Shown: positions 35,958-46,461, numbered from the stretch's first letter. The stretch: 64,000 nt of DNA from Macrolepiota albuminosa (GCA_027475525.1 JAMWFC010000060.1:558001-622000), one strand, 5' to 3'. Notes: generated by a model from the letters alone, not told the origin. Numbers and translations are program-made.

Positions 35958-36676
35958 ATGCCAGCCCCCTCCATACTTCTCCCAGATCCGGAACTTCCTC
36001 ACCGCCCCGCGATCTTGGATCGTATTGAACACTTCCTGGCTATTATGCCTACGGGGGGTTTCCCTCATGAAAACGGAAATACCATGACCCTGGTGCGCCG
36101 ATATCGCATCCTGTTGGACGCCTCCACCGAATGGATGATAGACCAGGATGAGTCTCTGGTCACGGTTCGCCTCCTGTTAGCGCGTATCTTGTTTGTTGCT
36201 CATGTGTTCGCAGTCGACTATTACGCCTAGCGCAGCAAGTTTGGCGAGCCTTCTTCGGGAGACTGGTAGTTTGGTTAGTCCATAGCTCTTTCCTTCTGAC
36301 CTTGGGTTGCTAATTCCATGCCGTTGCCAAGAGCCTTTCGTGGCTTCCCCTTCCGCTCCTGGTTGAGTCCCGTGCCCGTAGGGCAGTCCTCGACCGCGTG
36401 GTCTTTCCTTTCCCGCCCTCGCTTCAGCCCTCCTACGGGGAGTGGGACCTTTCCCCCGAACTCGCTGCCCCTCCTCCAGGCGCTCCTCCTGCGCCAACTC
36501 CTAGCGCTCCAGTACCTTCATCCTGCATTCCTCCCGCCGTATCTCGCAACGCGCCGCCTTCGAGTACTCCGGTGCCTACACCAGGCGCCCCTCTTCCTCC
36601 TCCAGGCGGTCCTCCCTCCTTTAGGCGGCCCAGGGAGCGAGTCCGAGGTTCTCGTCGCCGGTCTTCTTCAGCGTAG
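35958..36676 (+). CDS. Element C antisense gene 3: small Pro-rich protein, paralogue of gene 2
   Basis: Exons 35958-36190, 36231-36273 and 36332-36676 (introns 40 and 58 nt) give 206 aa with no break. The N-terminal core (ILDRIEHFLAIMPTGGFP, then LVRRYRILLDASTEWM and LLLARIF) is homologous to antisense gene 2. The C-terminal half is Pro-rich (APPPGAPPAPTPSAP) and ends in a basic patch (RRPRERVRGSRRRSSSA), as in many nucleic-acid-binding or nuclear proteins. Function unknown. It ends ~150 bp before the stop of the convergent pol frame. Confidence 0.62.
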
Positions 36677-39363
36677 CTCGTAACGTAGTAACCGTAGTTG
36701 ATTTTGTGTTCTCGCCTGTACCATAGCTATTTATGTCATCCAATATGCCTTCCGAAAGGGAGACATGACCTAAGTTTACTTAACGGGGGCGCTAACACCT
36801 AGCGCCTCGTCCTTCGCCTTCATTTACTGTTCTTCGTCGTCGTCAACAGGGGTCTCGTCATCATCCACTAACTCCGTTTCTTCCAGTTCTCGTAGTTTAG
36901 CCGTGTCAATGTCCAGCGCCGACGAAGGTAAGGGAATGTGTTCCCGTGCTAAGTAGGGGATGAGTCGAAACGCCGCTACTGGTCGATGCAAAACTGAGCC
37001 GTCCAACTCGCAGAGTACATAGGCGCCTCCCCTATTGCGGGAAACCACTATTAGGGGTCCCAGATACCGAGGTCGCATCTTTTTGTTATGGGTAACTTCG
37101 ATCTTTGAGTTGCGCATTAGTACAAGGGCGCCAGAGGTGAAGTTGTAGTCTCTGATCGTGGCGCTGTGCTCGCTTTCAAATCGTAGCGCAGCTTGTCATC
37201 TAGTTTGAAATACTACTTTGTGTAAGCGCTCGAGATCCTCCATGCGTCGCTGTAAGTCTATAGCGCGCCTAGCAATCATGTCGGTGGAAGATAGTATCGA
37301 ATTCGGGGGTGGCTGTAAGTAAGTAGCTTCCACTATGTCGGCCGGGAGGAGTGGATGGGTGCCTGTCGCCGCGTAGTAGGGTGAACAACCCATCCTCTTT
37401 CGTACGGTAACCCTCTCCGACCAGAAGACCGAATAAGTCGCTTCACTCCAGCGACTTTTGTCACCATCGACCGCCTTAAATAGCGCCTGTCGAACGTCGA
37501 AATGAGGCCTTTCTACGATTCCGTTGGCGCGCTTGTTGTAACCAGAAACCCGTATGTGTTGAATGTTGTACTTCTTGGCAAGATAAGTGAGCGCCTTAAC
37601 TATTGGCGCTCCATTGTCTGTGACGATCTCGTGAAGGGCTCCCCATCTGCAGATAACGTCCTCAAAGAGCCACTTAGCTATAGCGTCTGTATTTTCTCGT
37701 TGGAGCATACGGAACTCCGGCCAATGTACCAAGGAACACCTTCCTTGAATGATATACTTGTAGCGCCCTGACTTGGGCATGTGCATGGTGTCGATATATA
37801 TTTTTCCAAATAGCGGCGCTGGAGTCGCTACTGTTGGGGGAATAAGAACCTGACGTGTCTGCTGGATTTGACAGAGATGACAAGTGCGAATATACCACGC
37901 AATATCGGCGCTAACTTGAGGCCACCAGAAGCGCTCCAAAAGGTTCGCTCTTGTTGCGTAGAGTCCACGGTGTCCCAAGTCATCGTGCATAGCGCGTAGA
38001 ATTCTAATTCGATTGTCCGGTTTAATTACTAGCTTGTGGGCGCCATCTCTATTTTGTCGCCAAAGTCGGTTTTCCACTATAAAGAAGGTCGTCGCGTATC
38101 GAATGAAGGTGGCGTATTCCATATCCGTAAGGTCTGATGGTCGTCGCAAATTCTGTAGCCACTTCCTAACCTGGCCCACTCGCTGATCTTCTGACTTAGC
38201 TTTGGCGCTTCGAGGTACCGCCGAATATGGCAGGTTCTGACTGTTTTCTCTCAAGGGTCTTGGTTCCTCGACTATCTTTAGATCGTTAGACGGCTTAGCG
38301 ACGTTATAGATACTGGCCATGTAAAAAGTTGATGACGCCTGATATGGTCGGGGCTGGTACGGAACAATAGGGTGAAGCCAATTTGAAACTGGTTGGTCTT
38401 CGCGAAGCGCCGGAATAGGCAGCTGAATGATATGCATGAAACCATGCAATCGATCGATCCAGTCGTCAAATACATCGTTGTCGCTATCGTCTAGCGCTTC
38501 ATCTTCCGGTTGTCTGGGTCGCCTAGATAATCCGTCCGGCCCGTGGAATGCACTTCTGACGTGTACTAACTCGAAGTGAAACATTAATATCGCTACTACC
38601 CAGCGGTTCATACTGGCCGACGGTTGAATATCAGGGTTCTGAAGCATTCCTTTGATGTATCGTGCGTCGACCTCGACAATGAGATTTCGTACCCCAATGA
38701 GGTACATGCGCAGCGCCTGAAACGATCGAAACAAGCCATATAACTCTAGCTTGGGCTGACTGTAGCGCGATTCTCGGTTGTTAAGGGTAATCGATCCGAA
38801 ACGATTGTAGCGCCTGATTTTCCGGTTCGCGCTATCACACTGGCATAAGAAGAAGCCAACGGCGATATATGATGTGTCAACAGCAAGTATAACGGGATCG
38901 GCGGTAGTATAGTCAATGGGTACCAATGGTTTCGCTTCCTGTAGCGCCTTTACTAAGTCCTTCTGGGCATTGATTTGATCGGGTCCGAATTCGAAGGGGA
39001 CCCCTGAACGGGTTAGGCGATTAAGGGCATTTGCGCGATGAGAAAAATGGTGTATGAACATGCGCAGCACCCCTACAGTGCCCAAGAACGCGCGAACTTC
39101 CGAGAGGTTATGACAGACCCCCCATTTCTCCAACAGCGCTAATCGGCTCTTTTCTGGAATCCTGCCTTCTGGCGTGCAAACGTGCCCCAAAATTTTAAAC
39201 TGCGGTGTGCAAAGAACGAGCTTGTGCCCTGAAAACGTCCCGCCACAATACTTCATGCGCTGAAGTACTCGGTTAACCAGTTGAAAGAATTCCCATAGCG
39301 CCATGCGAATATTAGGATTTTCCAGGTGAACTTCGGGCTTGCCATCTACCAATTGCCAATCCT

Positions 39364-39480
39364 TCGGGCCTTTAACTCCTACGTCGTCTATGAAACTGAG
39401 CACATGGTGGGGTATTTCGGGCTGTAGGATAAACGTAATATCGGGCCTTTAACTCCTACGTCGTCTATGAAACTGAGCAC
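39364..39480. repeat. Partial 77-bp-period duplication abutting the N gap
   Basis: 39364-39403 is repeated at 39441-39480 and then the N run starts. The same 77-bp offset as the other duplications; the second piece is a contig end, not real sequence. Confidence 0.85.
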
Positions 39481-39580
39481 NNNNNNNNNNNNNNNNNNNN
39501 NNNNNNNNNNNNNNNNNNNNNNNNNNNNNNNNNNNNNNNNNNNNNNNNNNNNNNNNNNNNNNNNNNNNNNNNNNNNNNNN
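39481..39580. other. Assembly gap (100 N)
   Basis: Exactly 100 N, a placeholder gap of unknown true size inside the RT domain of element C. Confidence 1.
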
Positions 39581-40407
39581 TTAGCGGTTCTAGGCTGTGA
39601 ACTATACGTAGCTTCCCGTTTTTCTTTAGTACGCAGAACCACCTCGAGCGGTAGGCCGAATTAGAAGGCTCGTATACACCTGCCGCTATCTTGGAGCGAA
39701 TAATTTGGCAGACTTTGGCTTCGATGCCCGGGGGTATGGGTCGGTTATGCTCAGTCCAGGGTACGTGCGGTATGGTTGGGATGACCACTGGTGGAAAGAA
39801 GTCAGTTCTAAGTTTACCGCGTTCTGAGTCCTCCCATGCAAAAGCCTCATTCTGTTTTTGCATGATGTCGACTAGTACGTTCATCTCCTCCGTCGAGAGG
39901 AAGCCGGTATCGTGGGCGCTAAGAAATAGCGCCTTTTGTTCTTCTGTAAATCGTCCTGTTGGTTCAAAGGGTGGTGGATTCGGATCGAGTTTTGGCAGGG
40001 TAGCCAAAGGGTCGCCTATTATTTTTCTTTCGATGCGAAATTCCTCGGGTACGGCGCTTGCTACCGGTTTTGTTTTAAGCGCTACGGGTTTATATTTCTT
40101 CTTGACCTGAACCCCTTTGCGCTTAGGGGTACTATTGTTAGCAAACGTATTATAAATAGAGTCATGGGTTCTAGCGAAACCTGATATCAAAGATTCTTTA
40201 GAGTCGGGAGTAGAAACGAAATAAGTGTCTGTTGAAAGGTTTTCAGTAATATCTGACGCAGTGAGGTATAAGTAGGATAACGCGTCACTAGTAAGCGACG
40301 AAGAAGAATTCAAGATTTCATGGGCTAAAGGGGTATAGGATATAAAGTTTACTTGCCCAGTCCGATGGTTATAGTCCAAGATAAGCGCTTCATCTCCATG
40401 ATCCTCA

Positions 40408-40415
40408 TCACTCAT
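40408..40415 (-). promoter_or_regulatory. Stop/start overlap between gag-protease and pol of element C
   Basis: With one of the two 77-bp copies (40423-40576) taken out, the gag-protease frame ends ...GDE-TGA. The eight bases ATGAGTGA hold both its stop and the pol ATG (MSDEDHGDEAL). This layout suggests coupled termination-reinitiation rather than a frameshift. Confidence 0.55.
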
Positions 40416-40422
40416 CTCCTCG

Positions 40423-40576
40423 ATGGCGCCGGAAAACACTCGCAAGGGTCGTCGCTAACGTAAGGTCGCTTTCTCGGTCCCGGTTTCTGGAATTTCCCCA
40501 TGGCGCCGGAAAACACTCGCAAGGGTCGTCGCTAACGTAAGGTCGCTTTCTCGGTCCCGGTTTCTGGAATTTCCCC
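40423..40576. repeat. Exact 77-bp duplication
   Basis: Copies 40423-40499 and 40500-40576. Makes an artificial C-terminus on the gag-protease frame (stop at 40455). Confidence 0.85.
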
Positions 40577-42417
40577 GTGGAAACGTTGGTACCATTCTTC
40601 TGACGCCCGAGTTAGGGTCGCTAATAGTTAGCGTTGTTTCGTCTTCAGACGTCGTCTTGACTACTGATCGGGCTAAGACGTCGAAGGGCCTCCCTAATAA
40701 TAAGTCGTACGCAGGCGACCTAAGAATGTGTATTTGAAGGTAAAACGTAAGATCGCCAACAGCGCATGGCACGTTACGAGCCATTCCCAAGGATCGATCA
40801 ATAGTGCCGTTAGCGCTTTGCATATTAAGAATGATGGTCGGGTCGTAAATGATGCCAAGCTCGTTAGCGACGTCGGCAGCCATTGAAATAATCTGTGATC
40901 CGCTGTCCACTATAGATTCTATCTCGCTTTTTCCATCAACTGTCAACATAATCGAGCGAATCGCGTGAGAGTCTTGGGCTACAGTGAGGACGGCGGGATC
41001 GTTGCTAGATCTTAGCGACTTAAGGTAAGTTTCGACCGGGTCAATGGACATAGCTTTTTTAGGTGGCGCGGCCTCTTCTTTGATTTCCGACGCGACCGTC
41101 TCGGTTATGTACGCGAATCCAGGTAGCGCGTCGTCGCATTCGTCCACCGCCGTTACATTGTTAGCTACGTTCCGTCGAGGGGTTACCGCTGTACGCATCT
41201 GATTCCTGACGTCTGGCGCCACACTGCATAGCTCCCCTACCAACATCGTGACTTGACTTTTCATAATACGATCGAATACTTGCTTAGATTTTTCTATGTC
41301 GTAGATTGGTGCCGTTGGTCGGTAGCCTCCTGCTGGCTTGTCTGGCGCTCCAAAGTTTCGATTGATAGGCGGAGCGTAGTTACCGGCAAGTCCTGAATAC
41401 GGGTGTAGTGGCGGTTCCGTGCTAGCTGGTGCTTTGGCCGTATCAGGTGTGTCGTCGTTGATACTGGAATTCGAAGGCTTTGCAGGTGCTGGATCGGTCG
41501 TAGCGCCTGAAGGTCTATAGTCTTTCAACGGTTGCTTGCTCTTTTTAATCTCGACACCATCGAAAACCTGATTCTTTAGCGACTTTAGCTCCCTTTCCAA
41601 CGTCTCGATCCTCTCCTCTCGTGACAACGTCGGTCGCTCGCTAACAGCGTTAAGCTGGAGTACTTCATGGATTAGCGCCTGTTGTGGAGTTGTTTCTGCC
41701 TCTGCTGCGGCCGTACTATTGAGATTGCCCGTTGCTAAGTTCCCAGGGTTACGTCGGTGCCATTCATCAATTCGCCCCTGGAAGGTTCGGTGCTCAGGAT
41801 ATAGAGGGATGTTAGCGCCGGAGGGTAGGACTATTTTCCCGTCGGCGCCTCGGCGTGCTCTTCCTTGGCGCAGGTATTGTTCGAGGATAGCGCAGCGTCC
41901 GCGAGTCATCGTATGTCCTGCCTCACCACAGAAGTGACAAGGGCCGGATTGCATATTACCTCGTGGCGCATTAAGGCTAGTCGAGATTAACGTTTCCAAT
42001 TTGCTCATAACGTTTGCGACAGCCGTGTTGACTGCGTTTTCCAGGTCCTCCTTCTTGACAAAACCTCCCTGATTGTTAGTTGCGCTAGGTGCGGGCGCCG
42101 CAACAGGTGGCGCCTTTCCTCCGTTATCAGTGCTAGAAGGTCGCTGGAAGGGGATGCCAGTATCCGTGCCTTTCAGTATCCATTTACCTGCTTCAAAGAC
42201 GTCTTCTATATCGTAGGGTTCCTCAGGATGGTGGTCGGACTTAAGAATTTCTAAGCGACGAGCTATACGAGTCCAAAGTGATGTTGGAATGCCTTGTTGA
42301 AACAAGCGCCGTTCCTCGTTCCTGTAGAGTTTGCCATTCTGTACTAGCCATCTTGCAATTCGCTGGAAGTCTCGATAATAAGTAGATAGCGTGCCTAGTG
42401 TATAAATGCCCGTTGCA

Positions 42418-42571
42418 AAGGTATCCTGTACCAGTTTCTGGATTTCAAGGACGGTATAGCGCGTGGATTCCTCAGCGCCAGGGTACAGTTTAATAAGGTA
42501 TCCTGTACCAGTTTCTGGATTTCAAGGACGGTATAGCGCGTGGATTCCTCAGCGCCAGGGTACAGTTTAAT
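42418..42571. repeat. Exact 77-bp duplication
   Basis: Copies 42418-42494 and 42495-42571, inside gag of element C. Confidence 0.85.
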
Positions 42572-42619
42572 GATCGCCTTTTTCCATCAGGGTACAGTTT
42601 AATGATCGCCTTTTTCCAT
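42556..42619. repeat. 32-bp tandem duplication
   Basis: CAGGGTACAGTTTAATGATC... at 42556-42587 and again at 42588-42619. The only local duplication here with a period other than 77; it overlaps the end of the previous one. Confidence 0.75.
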
Positions 42620-43253
42620 TCCTCGTAGGTAAACGACCTTGGCACCGCCTCTCATGTTAATCCTTGAAACTCATCCAGTCCCGTCCAGGATTCCGCGGTA
42701 TCGTAGGAAACGTATCTGGCGGCGTATTCTTTCATTTGTGTGTTGTCGGTGACTCGGCAGTCGCGTAATAAATATTCCAATTCTCAGAAATACTGTGTTA
42801 GCTCGCGAGGTTTCGTCTCGTCCCATTTTGGCGACGAGAAGTGGTTTCTTGGCGGCATACGCGGTGTGTTTGCCTGCTCCATACTAGCTGGCGTCGACGT
42901 CGTGGTGGGAATAGTAGTGTTAGTGGTAGTTTTGCTTGGCGGGGTTGTAGTCGGTACTGGCTCGGGTAATTCTGAGTCGCTAGGTTCTGGCGATAATGAC
43001 CTAGACAGCTCTTCCAAAGGAGTAAGCGGTGTATGGTTTTCACCTGCTAAGTATTTGAACGGTCGGGAAAATGGGAAGAAGCTTTCAGCCAAGCTATCTG
43101 GAGCGGCTTCAAGCTCCTGATCTAAAGTCTGCCTCGGTAGCGCGCCTGGTAAGTGTGGTGACTCAGTTAAGGTTTGCTCAAACGCGCTCTCCAATAGGAG
43201 GCGGCGCTGTCGCTGGGCTCGAGTTTCCGGCGGAATTCTGCCTCAATAGAACC

Positions 43254-43273
43254 CCTCACGGTGGGCTCCAAAA
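43254..43273 (-). promoter_or_regulatory. Primer-binding site of element C
   Basis: Directly after the 5' LTR the minus strand reads TTTTGGAGCCCACCGTGAGG. The TGG start, three bases from the LTR, is the usual tRNA 3'-end complement. The matching tRNA was not identified. Confidence 0.65.
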
Positions 43274-44393
43274 TGATGACGCCAACTGTGGTTGGGTGCG
43301 CTGGACGTATACGCAGTACAACGCCGTCTCCAGCGCCTGGCGTACGGGTTTGTGAGGAGTCCCGGCAGGGTCCCGGTGTGCTCGAGCAGAGGTGATAGGG
43401 CGATGCGCTAGACGATAGCGCCTCGGATGCTACCTAGCAAGTGGTAAGCGTCGTAGTTTAGGAGAAGTTATAGAGAAAGAAACGAATAGCGCAGCGTAGC
43501 GTGCCCGTAGGTGGCACCGTAAACGACGAAGACGAGATAGACGAAGCTAGCGCCGAACTTGGTGGCAAAGTCAGGCAATGCTAGCACAATTTGAACGCTA
43601 AGTGTAACTGGGTGCTCAAGAGGTTACGATTCGTTGTTATATACATGGCGAGTAGCTAGTTTTTATACTATGCGCTACATTATTTCCAAAATAAGTCCAT
43701 TGACGGCGCTACCGATTAGCGCCTCTCTTTGTGACTGTAGCTAACGGCCACCTGTCAACGGCGACCTGCAGCACATGGGTGACGGCGACCAACGGCGACT
43801 CTAAAACTACTTAGAAGTGGTACGAGTTTGCTCACTTTTTGATGTAATTTAATTGGCCATGCCATCCCGGGGTATGGTCGGGGAATCCTCGACAGACGCC
43901 GTGAGCGCTAATTCCGGCGCTAAACATTGTACCATCTTTTGATAGATTTAAATGTCGGGTCTGCGTGTATCCTGTCTCGTCGTCATTGATTCTTTTAGAC
44001 TTCTGATTGAGGTGCCTCGGTGATTGACAGCGCCAATTGCTAACTCCTTCCAGTACTGATCGGGGTTTGGTCAGAGTCCCCTCCTGCCGTTATGCTAGCG
44101 CTATGAGTCCTGAGTCTTCTTGGTCTTCAAAGTAACTGAGTGGAGTGCGCTGAGGGGCTGATACTGGTGATTGAGATGAATGGATAAGTCTTGCCACAGA
44201 GCGCCCGCACTAGGGCTGCTCTGTACCCAAGGCTGGTCGCTAGAGCCTTTAGTGTGTCAAGTGTTGGTCGGCCTATAATGTCCCTTGATGCGCTCAGTCC
44301 GAGTAGAAGCCTATCAGCGCCGCCTTTAGTGTGTCAAGTGTTGGTCGGCCTATAATGTCCCTTGATGCGCTCAGTCCGAGTAGAAGCCTATCA
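43274..44393 (-). repeat. 5' LTR of element C
   Basis: 1120 bp as assembled, 1043 bp without the 77-bp duplication. Contains TATAAAA on the minus strand at 43667-43661, consistent with leftward transcription. Confidence 0.88.
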
Positions 44394-44398
44394 GCGCC
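44245..44398. repeat. Exact 77-bp duplication
   Basis: Copies 44245-44321 and 44322-44398 at the outer end of the 5' LTR C. Removing one makes the two LTRs equal in length. Confidence 0.88.
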
Positions 44399-44535
44399 TG
44401 ACATTGCTAAGCACTTTGGACAGACAGAAGGGTGATGGAGTGCTTTGCGATCTGTCACCTGGCGTCGCTAAGGCTCTTGAATGGACGGTAGGGATCTGAA
44501 ACCATTGGAGCTACCCCTATGAAATTTTCCAGTTT

Positions 44536-44689
44536 ACCGCACTCTGGCGTCATTAGCCACTGGCGACGGCGAACTCATTGTAGTATAAAAGTACTTACCG
44601 ACTTGTACATACACCGCACTCTGGCGTCATTAGCCACTGGCGACGGCGAACTCATTGTAGTATAAAAGTACTTACCGACTTGTACATAC
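44536..44689. repeat. Exact 77-bp duplication
   Basis: Copies 44536-44612 and 44613-44689 within LTR B. Confidence 0.85.
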
Positions 44690-44755
44690 ACAACAGAACA
44701 ATAGACCAGAGTTTACTACTCCCCTTTCCTCAGTCTCCCTTACGCTCAAGAGCTC

Positions 44756-44909
44756 ATTTACGGTCGGCAACGTCAAACTCATCGGCAGTTGCAGACGCTC
44801 GCCAACACTCGACACCCTCGCGCCTTGCAACTATTTACGGTCGGCAACGTCAAACTCATCGGCAGTTGCAGACGCTCGCCAACACTCGACACCCTCGCGC
44901 CTTGCAACT
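44756..44909. repeat. Exact 77-bp duplication
   Basis: Copies 44756-44832 and 44833-44909 within LTR B. Confidence 0.85.
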
Positions 44910-45057
44910 ACGGCAGGCATTATCGACGCTTAGACTTCGCTAAGCTTATCGTGCTCTTGCCGCTTACCTTTGCCATGTTCGCAACTACGGCAGGCATTAT
45001 CGACGCTTAGACTTCGCTAAGCTTATCGTGCTCTTGCCGCTTACCTTTGCCATGTTC
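44904..45057. repeat. Exact 77-bp duplication
   Basis: Copies 44904-44980 and 44981-45057 within LTR B. Confidence 0.85.
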
Positions 45058-45263
45058 ACTTACCGCTTCTTCCCTAAGCGCTTTACCTTAGCGCTTTACA
45101 CTTGCTGACCCCGTTACCAACTTTTACCCATTTTTCACAGGCGCGTTCTCTGGGACCTGCCCGGGACTCCTCAAATCACTTTTAGCGTGCCCAACGCAAA
45201 CTCTTGGTACGGTAACACTATAGTTACATTTGTTACTGACCAAACTTTGGGCGTCATCACCGG

Positions 45264-45324
45264 ACTGGTCTGATTCTGTGCAGTGTGAACCTTAAGCTCT
45301 CACAATTCCTGTAACTTCGTTACA
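45264..45324 (+). mobile_element. Solo LTR, family A, right part
   Basis: ACTGGTCTGATTCTGTGCAG...CGTTACA; completes the LTR begun at 29558. Followed by the TSD ACTTA (45325-45329). Confidence 0.88.
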
Positions 45325-45658
45325 ACTTAGCACCTCTTAGCAACACTCTCCCACACCTCTTAGCACCTTTCCTTAGCAACTCTCTCCTGCACCTCTTAGC
45401 ACCTTTCTTTAGCAACTCTCCCATGTTCCTTAGCGCTTTTTCTTAGCAACTCTTAGTGCCCTGTAGCCATGTTTTGGAGCCTTACACAAGTGCCTCCAAT
45501 CACCCACTTTTCTTGCCACTAACCTCTTGCCTATTATGTGTTCTCTGGGATCTGTCTGGGACTCTTTCACACACTTAGCATGCCCAAAGCTATACTGGCT
45601 AGGTAGCTGTACTAGTGATAGTGCTCCCTCCAGCCTGATTTGGGCATCATTACTGTCA
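45325..45658 (+). mobile_element. Old, CpG-decayed LTR of family B type
   Basis: 45535-45654 aligns with the end of LTR B: GTTCTCTGGGATCTGTCTGGG for GTTCTCTGGGACCTGCCCGGG, then CTTAGCATGCCCAA and finally TTTGGGCATCAT. Most differences are C-to-T or G-to-A. The part before it (45329-45460) is a short imperfect repeat array of CTTAGCA(C/A)C units, also akin to the LTR B interior. Confidence 0.55.
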
Positions 45659-45758
45659 GAAGAGAAACAAGCACAAAATACAAAAAGAGAAGGTAGGTGG
45701 GCATGACTAACCAGCAGAATTAGACAGACATGATTAAGTATACCAATAAGAGATTCTA

Positions 45759-45912
45759 AGGTCTTCAAAGTTATCCTTGAGCCCAGAGACCAATCCTTCA
45801 GTTTTGCAAGATATTTCAACCATTTCTTATCAGGCAGGTCTTCAAAGTTATCCTTGAGCCCAGAGACCAATCCTTCAGTTTTGCAAGATATTTCAACCAT
45901 TTCTTATCAGGC
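45759..45912. repeat. Exact 77-bp duplication
   Basis: Copies 45759-45835 and 45836-45912 in unassigned sequence upstream of element A1. Confidence 0.85.
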
Positions 45913-46119
45913 AGTTCCACCATCTTTGTGTCTAAAGACTATTCAAAACCAATGTATATGAAAGTAAAAGTGAATGGACAATGCTTATTCTTAGACCATG
46001 GCTATCCAAGGTCATCTACAACCTTGCAGATCAAGGCCTTGTCATATGAATACATGTAAGAGAGAGAAAGAGCCAAGAAATAACAAAAGAAAATGAAGTC
46101 ATCTACCTATTTGAGAACA

Positions 46120-46354
46120 TGTAGCGTAGTCCGCTATGTGGTATTGGCTGCATAGCTTTTACTTACTATAGACTTAGAATATTATATTATATTTATTATA
46201 ATATAATAATAGTTACATAATTATAAAAACATAGATACCTGCTGCTTACTAAGCAGCTTATTTTGTGTTTATACTACATAGTCAATAGACCGGACTGGTC
46301 TGATTCTGTGCAGTGTGAACCTTAAGCTCTCACAATCCTTGTAACTTCGTTACA
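46120..46354 (+). repeat. 5' LTR of element A1
   Basis: 235 bp, 5' TGTA and 3' TACA ends. No TGG-type primer site follows; the next bases are a T run and GAATCCGCC. Confidence 0.85.
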
Positions 46355-46461
46355 TTTTTTTGAATCCGCCAGCTAGGATCTATTGCCTAGCATCCGACGT
46401 CAGTCGCTGAGTTCGTTGACAGAACTCTATCAGCTTCTCAAGCTTCTTGCACAGCCACACC

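Larger units (their letters stand above)
36824..40415 (-). pseudogene. Element C pol: reverse transcriptase, RNase H, integrase (broken)
   Basis: Begins at the ATG at 40415, which overlaps the gag/protease stop. Segment 40415-39580 covers the pre-RT region and RT fingers (VKKKYKPVALKTKP, WFCVLKKNGKLRIVHSLEPL). The RT palm is lost in the 100-N gap. Segment 39403-37196 resumes at the active site (VLSFIDDVGVKGP), then RNase H (ILAVDTSYIAVGFFLCQ), an H-H-C-C finger (HDDLGHRGLYATR, CHLC) and the integrase core (YIDTMHM, VTDNGAP, NGIVERPH). A TGA at 37198-37196 interrupts the integrase tail, which continues to 36824 (GALVLMRNSKIEV, RPRYLGPLIVV). Acts as polyprotein for reverse transcription and integration in the relatives; not functional here. 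Confidence 0.85.
40455..43194 (-). pseudogene. Element C gag and protease (broken)
   Basis: The N-terminal frame 43194-42784 (Pro/Thr-rich, ending before a TGA at 42786-42784) continues after it with KEYAARYVSYDTAESW, another TGA, then SFTYEEWKKAIIKLYPGAEE, the capsid-like helices of mushroom Gag proteins. The main open part (42305-40455) carries one zinc knuckle of unusual spacing (CHFCGEAGH-x6-C, i.e. C-x2-C-x4-H-x6-C) and a retropepsin (IVDSGSQIISMAADVA, DLLLGRPFDVL). At least two stop codons plus two assembly duplications (40423 and 42418) interrupt the frame. Confidence 0.8.
30018..44393 (-). mobile_element. Element C: Ty3-like LTR retrotransposon with antisense cargo genes
   Basis: Complete element read on the minus strand: 5' LTR 44393-43274, primer site at 43273, gag/protease, pol, three plus-strand genes (32163-36676), polypurine tract at 32023-32015, 3' LTR 32014-30018. 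Both LTRs are 1043 bp once the inverted solo LTR B (low copy) and a 77-bp assembly duplication (high copy) are removed. Integrase follows reverse transcriptase/RNase H, i.e. Ty3/gypsy order; no chromodomain is seen. Gag and pol carry stops and frameshifts, so this copy is no longer autonomous. TSD GCGC/TCGC. Confidence 0.88.
44398..45259 (+). mobile_element. Solo LTR, family B, right part
   Basis: Continuation of 29735-30017 after element C, ending GGCGTCATCA. Contains three 77-bp duplications (44536, 44756, 44904). Without them, both parts total about 914 bp, against 929 and 950 for the other two LTR B copies. TATAAAA is present in the LTR. Confidence 0.85.

Noticed and set aside
39465..39664. 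Frames running through the N gap
   Set aside because: Translate N bases; not evidence of coding.
44536..45057. Regular repeats that might suggest a CRISPR-like or satellite array
   Set aside because: They are separate 77-bp direct duplications of different sequences, not one repeated unit with spacers.
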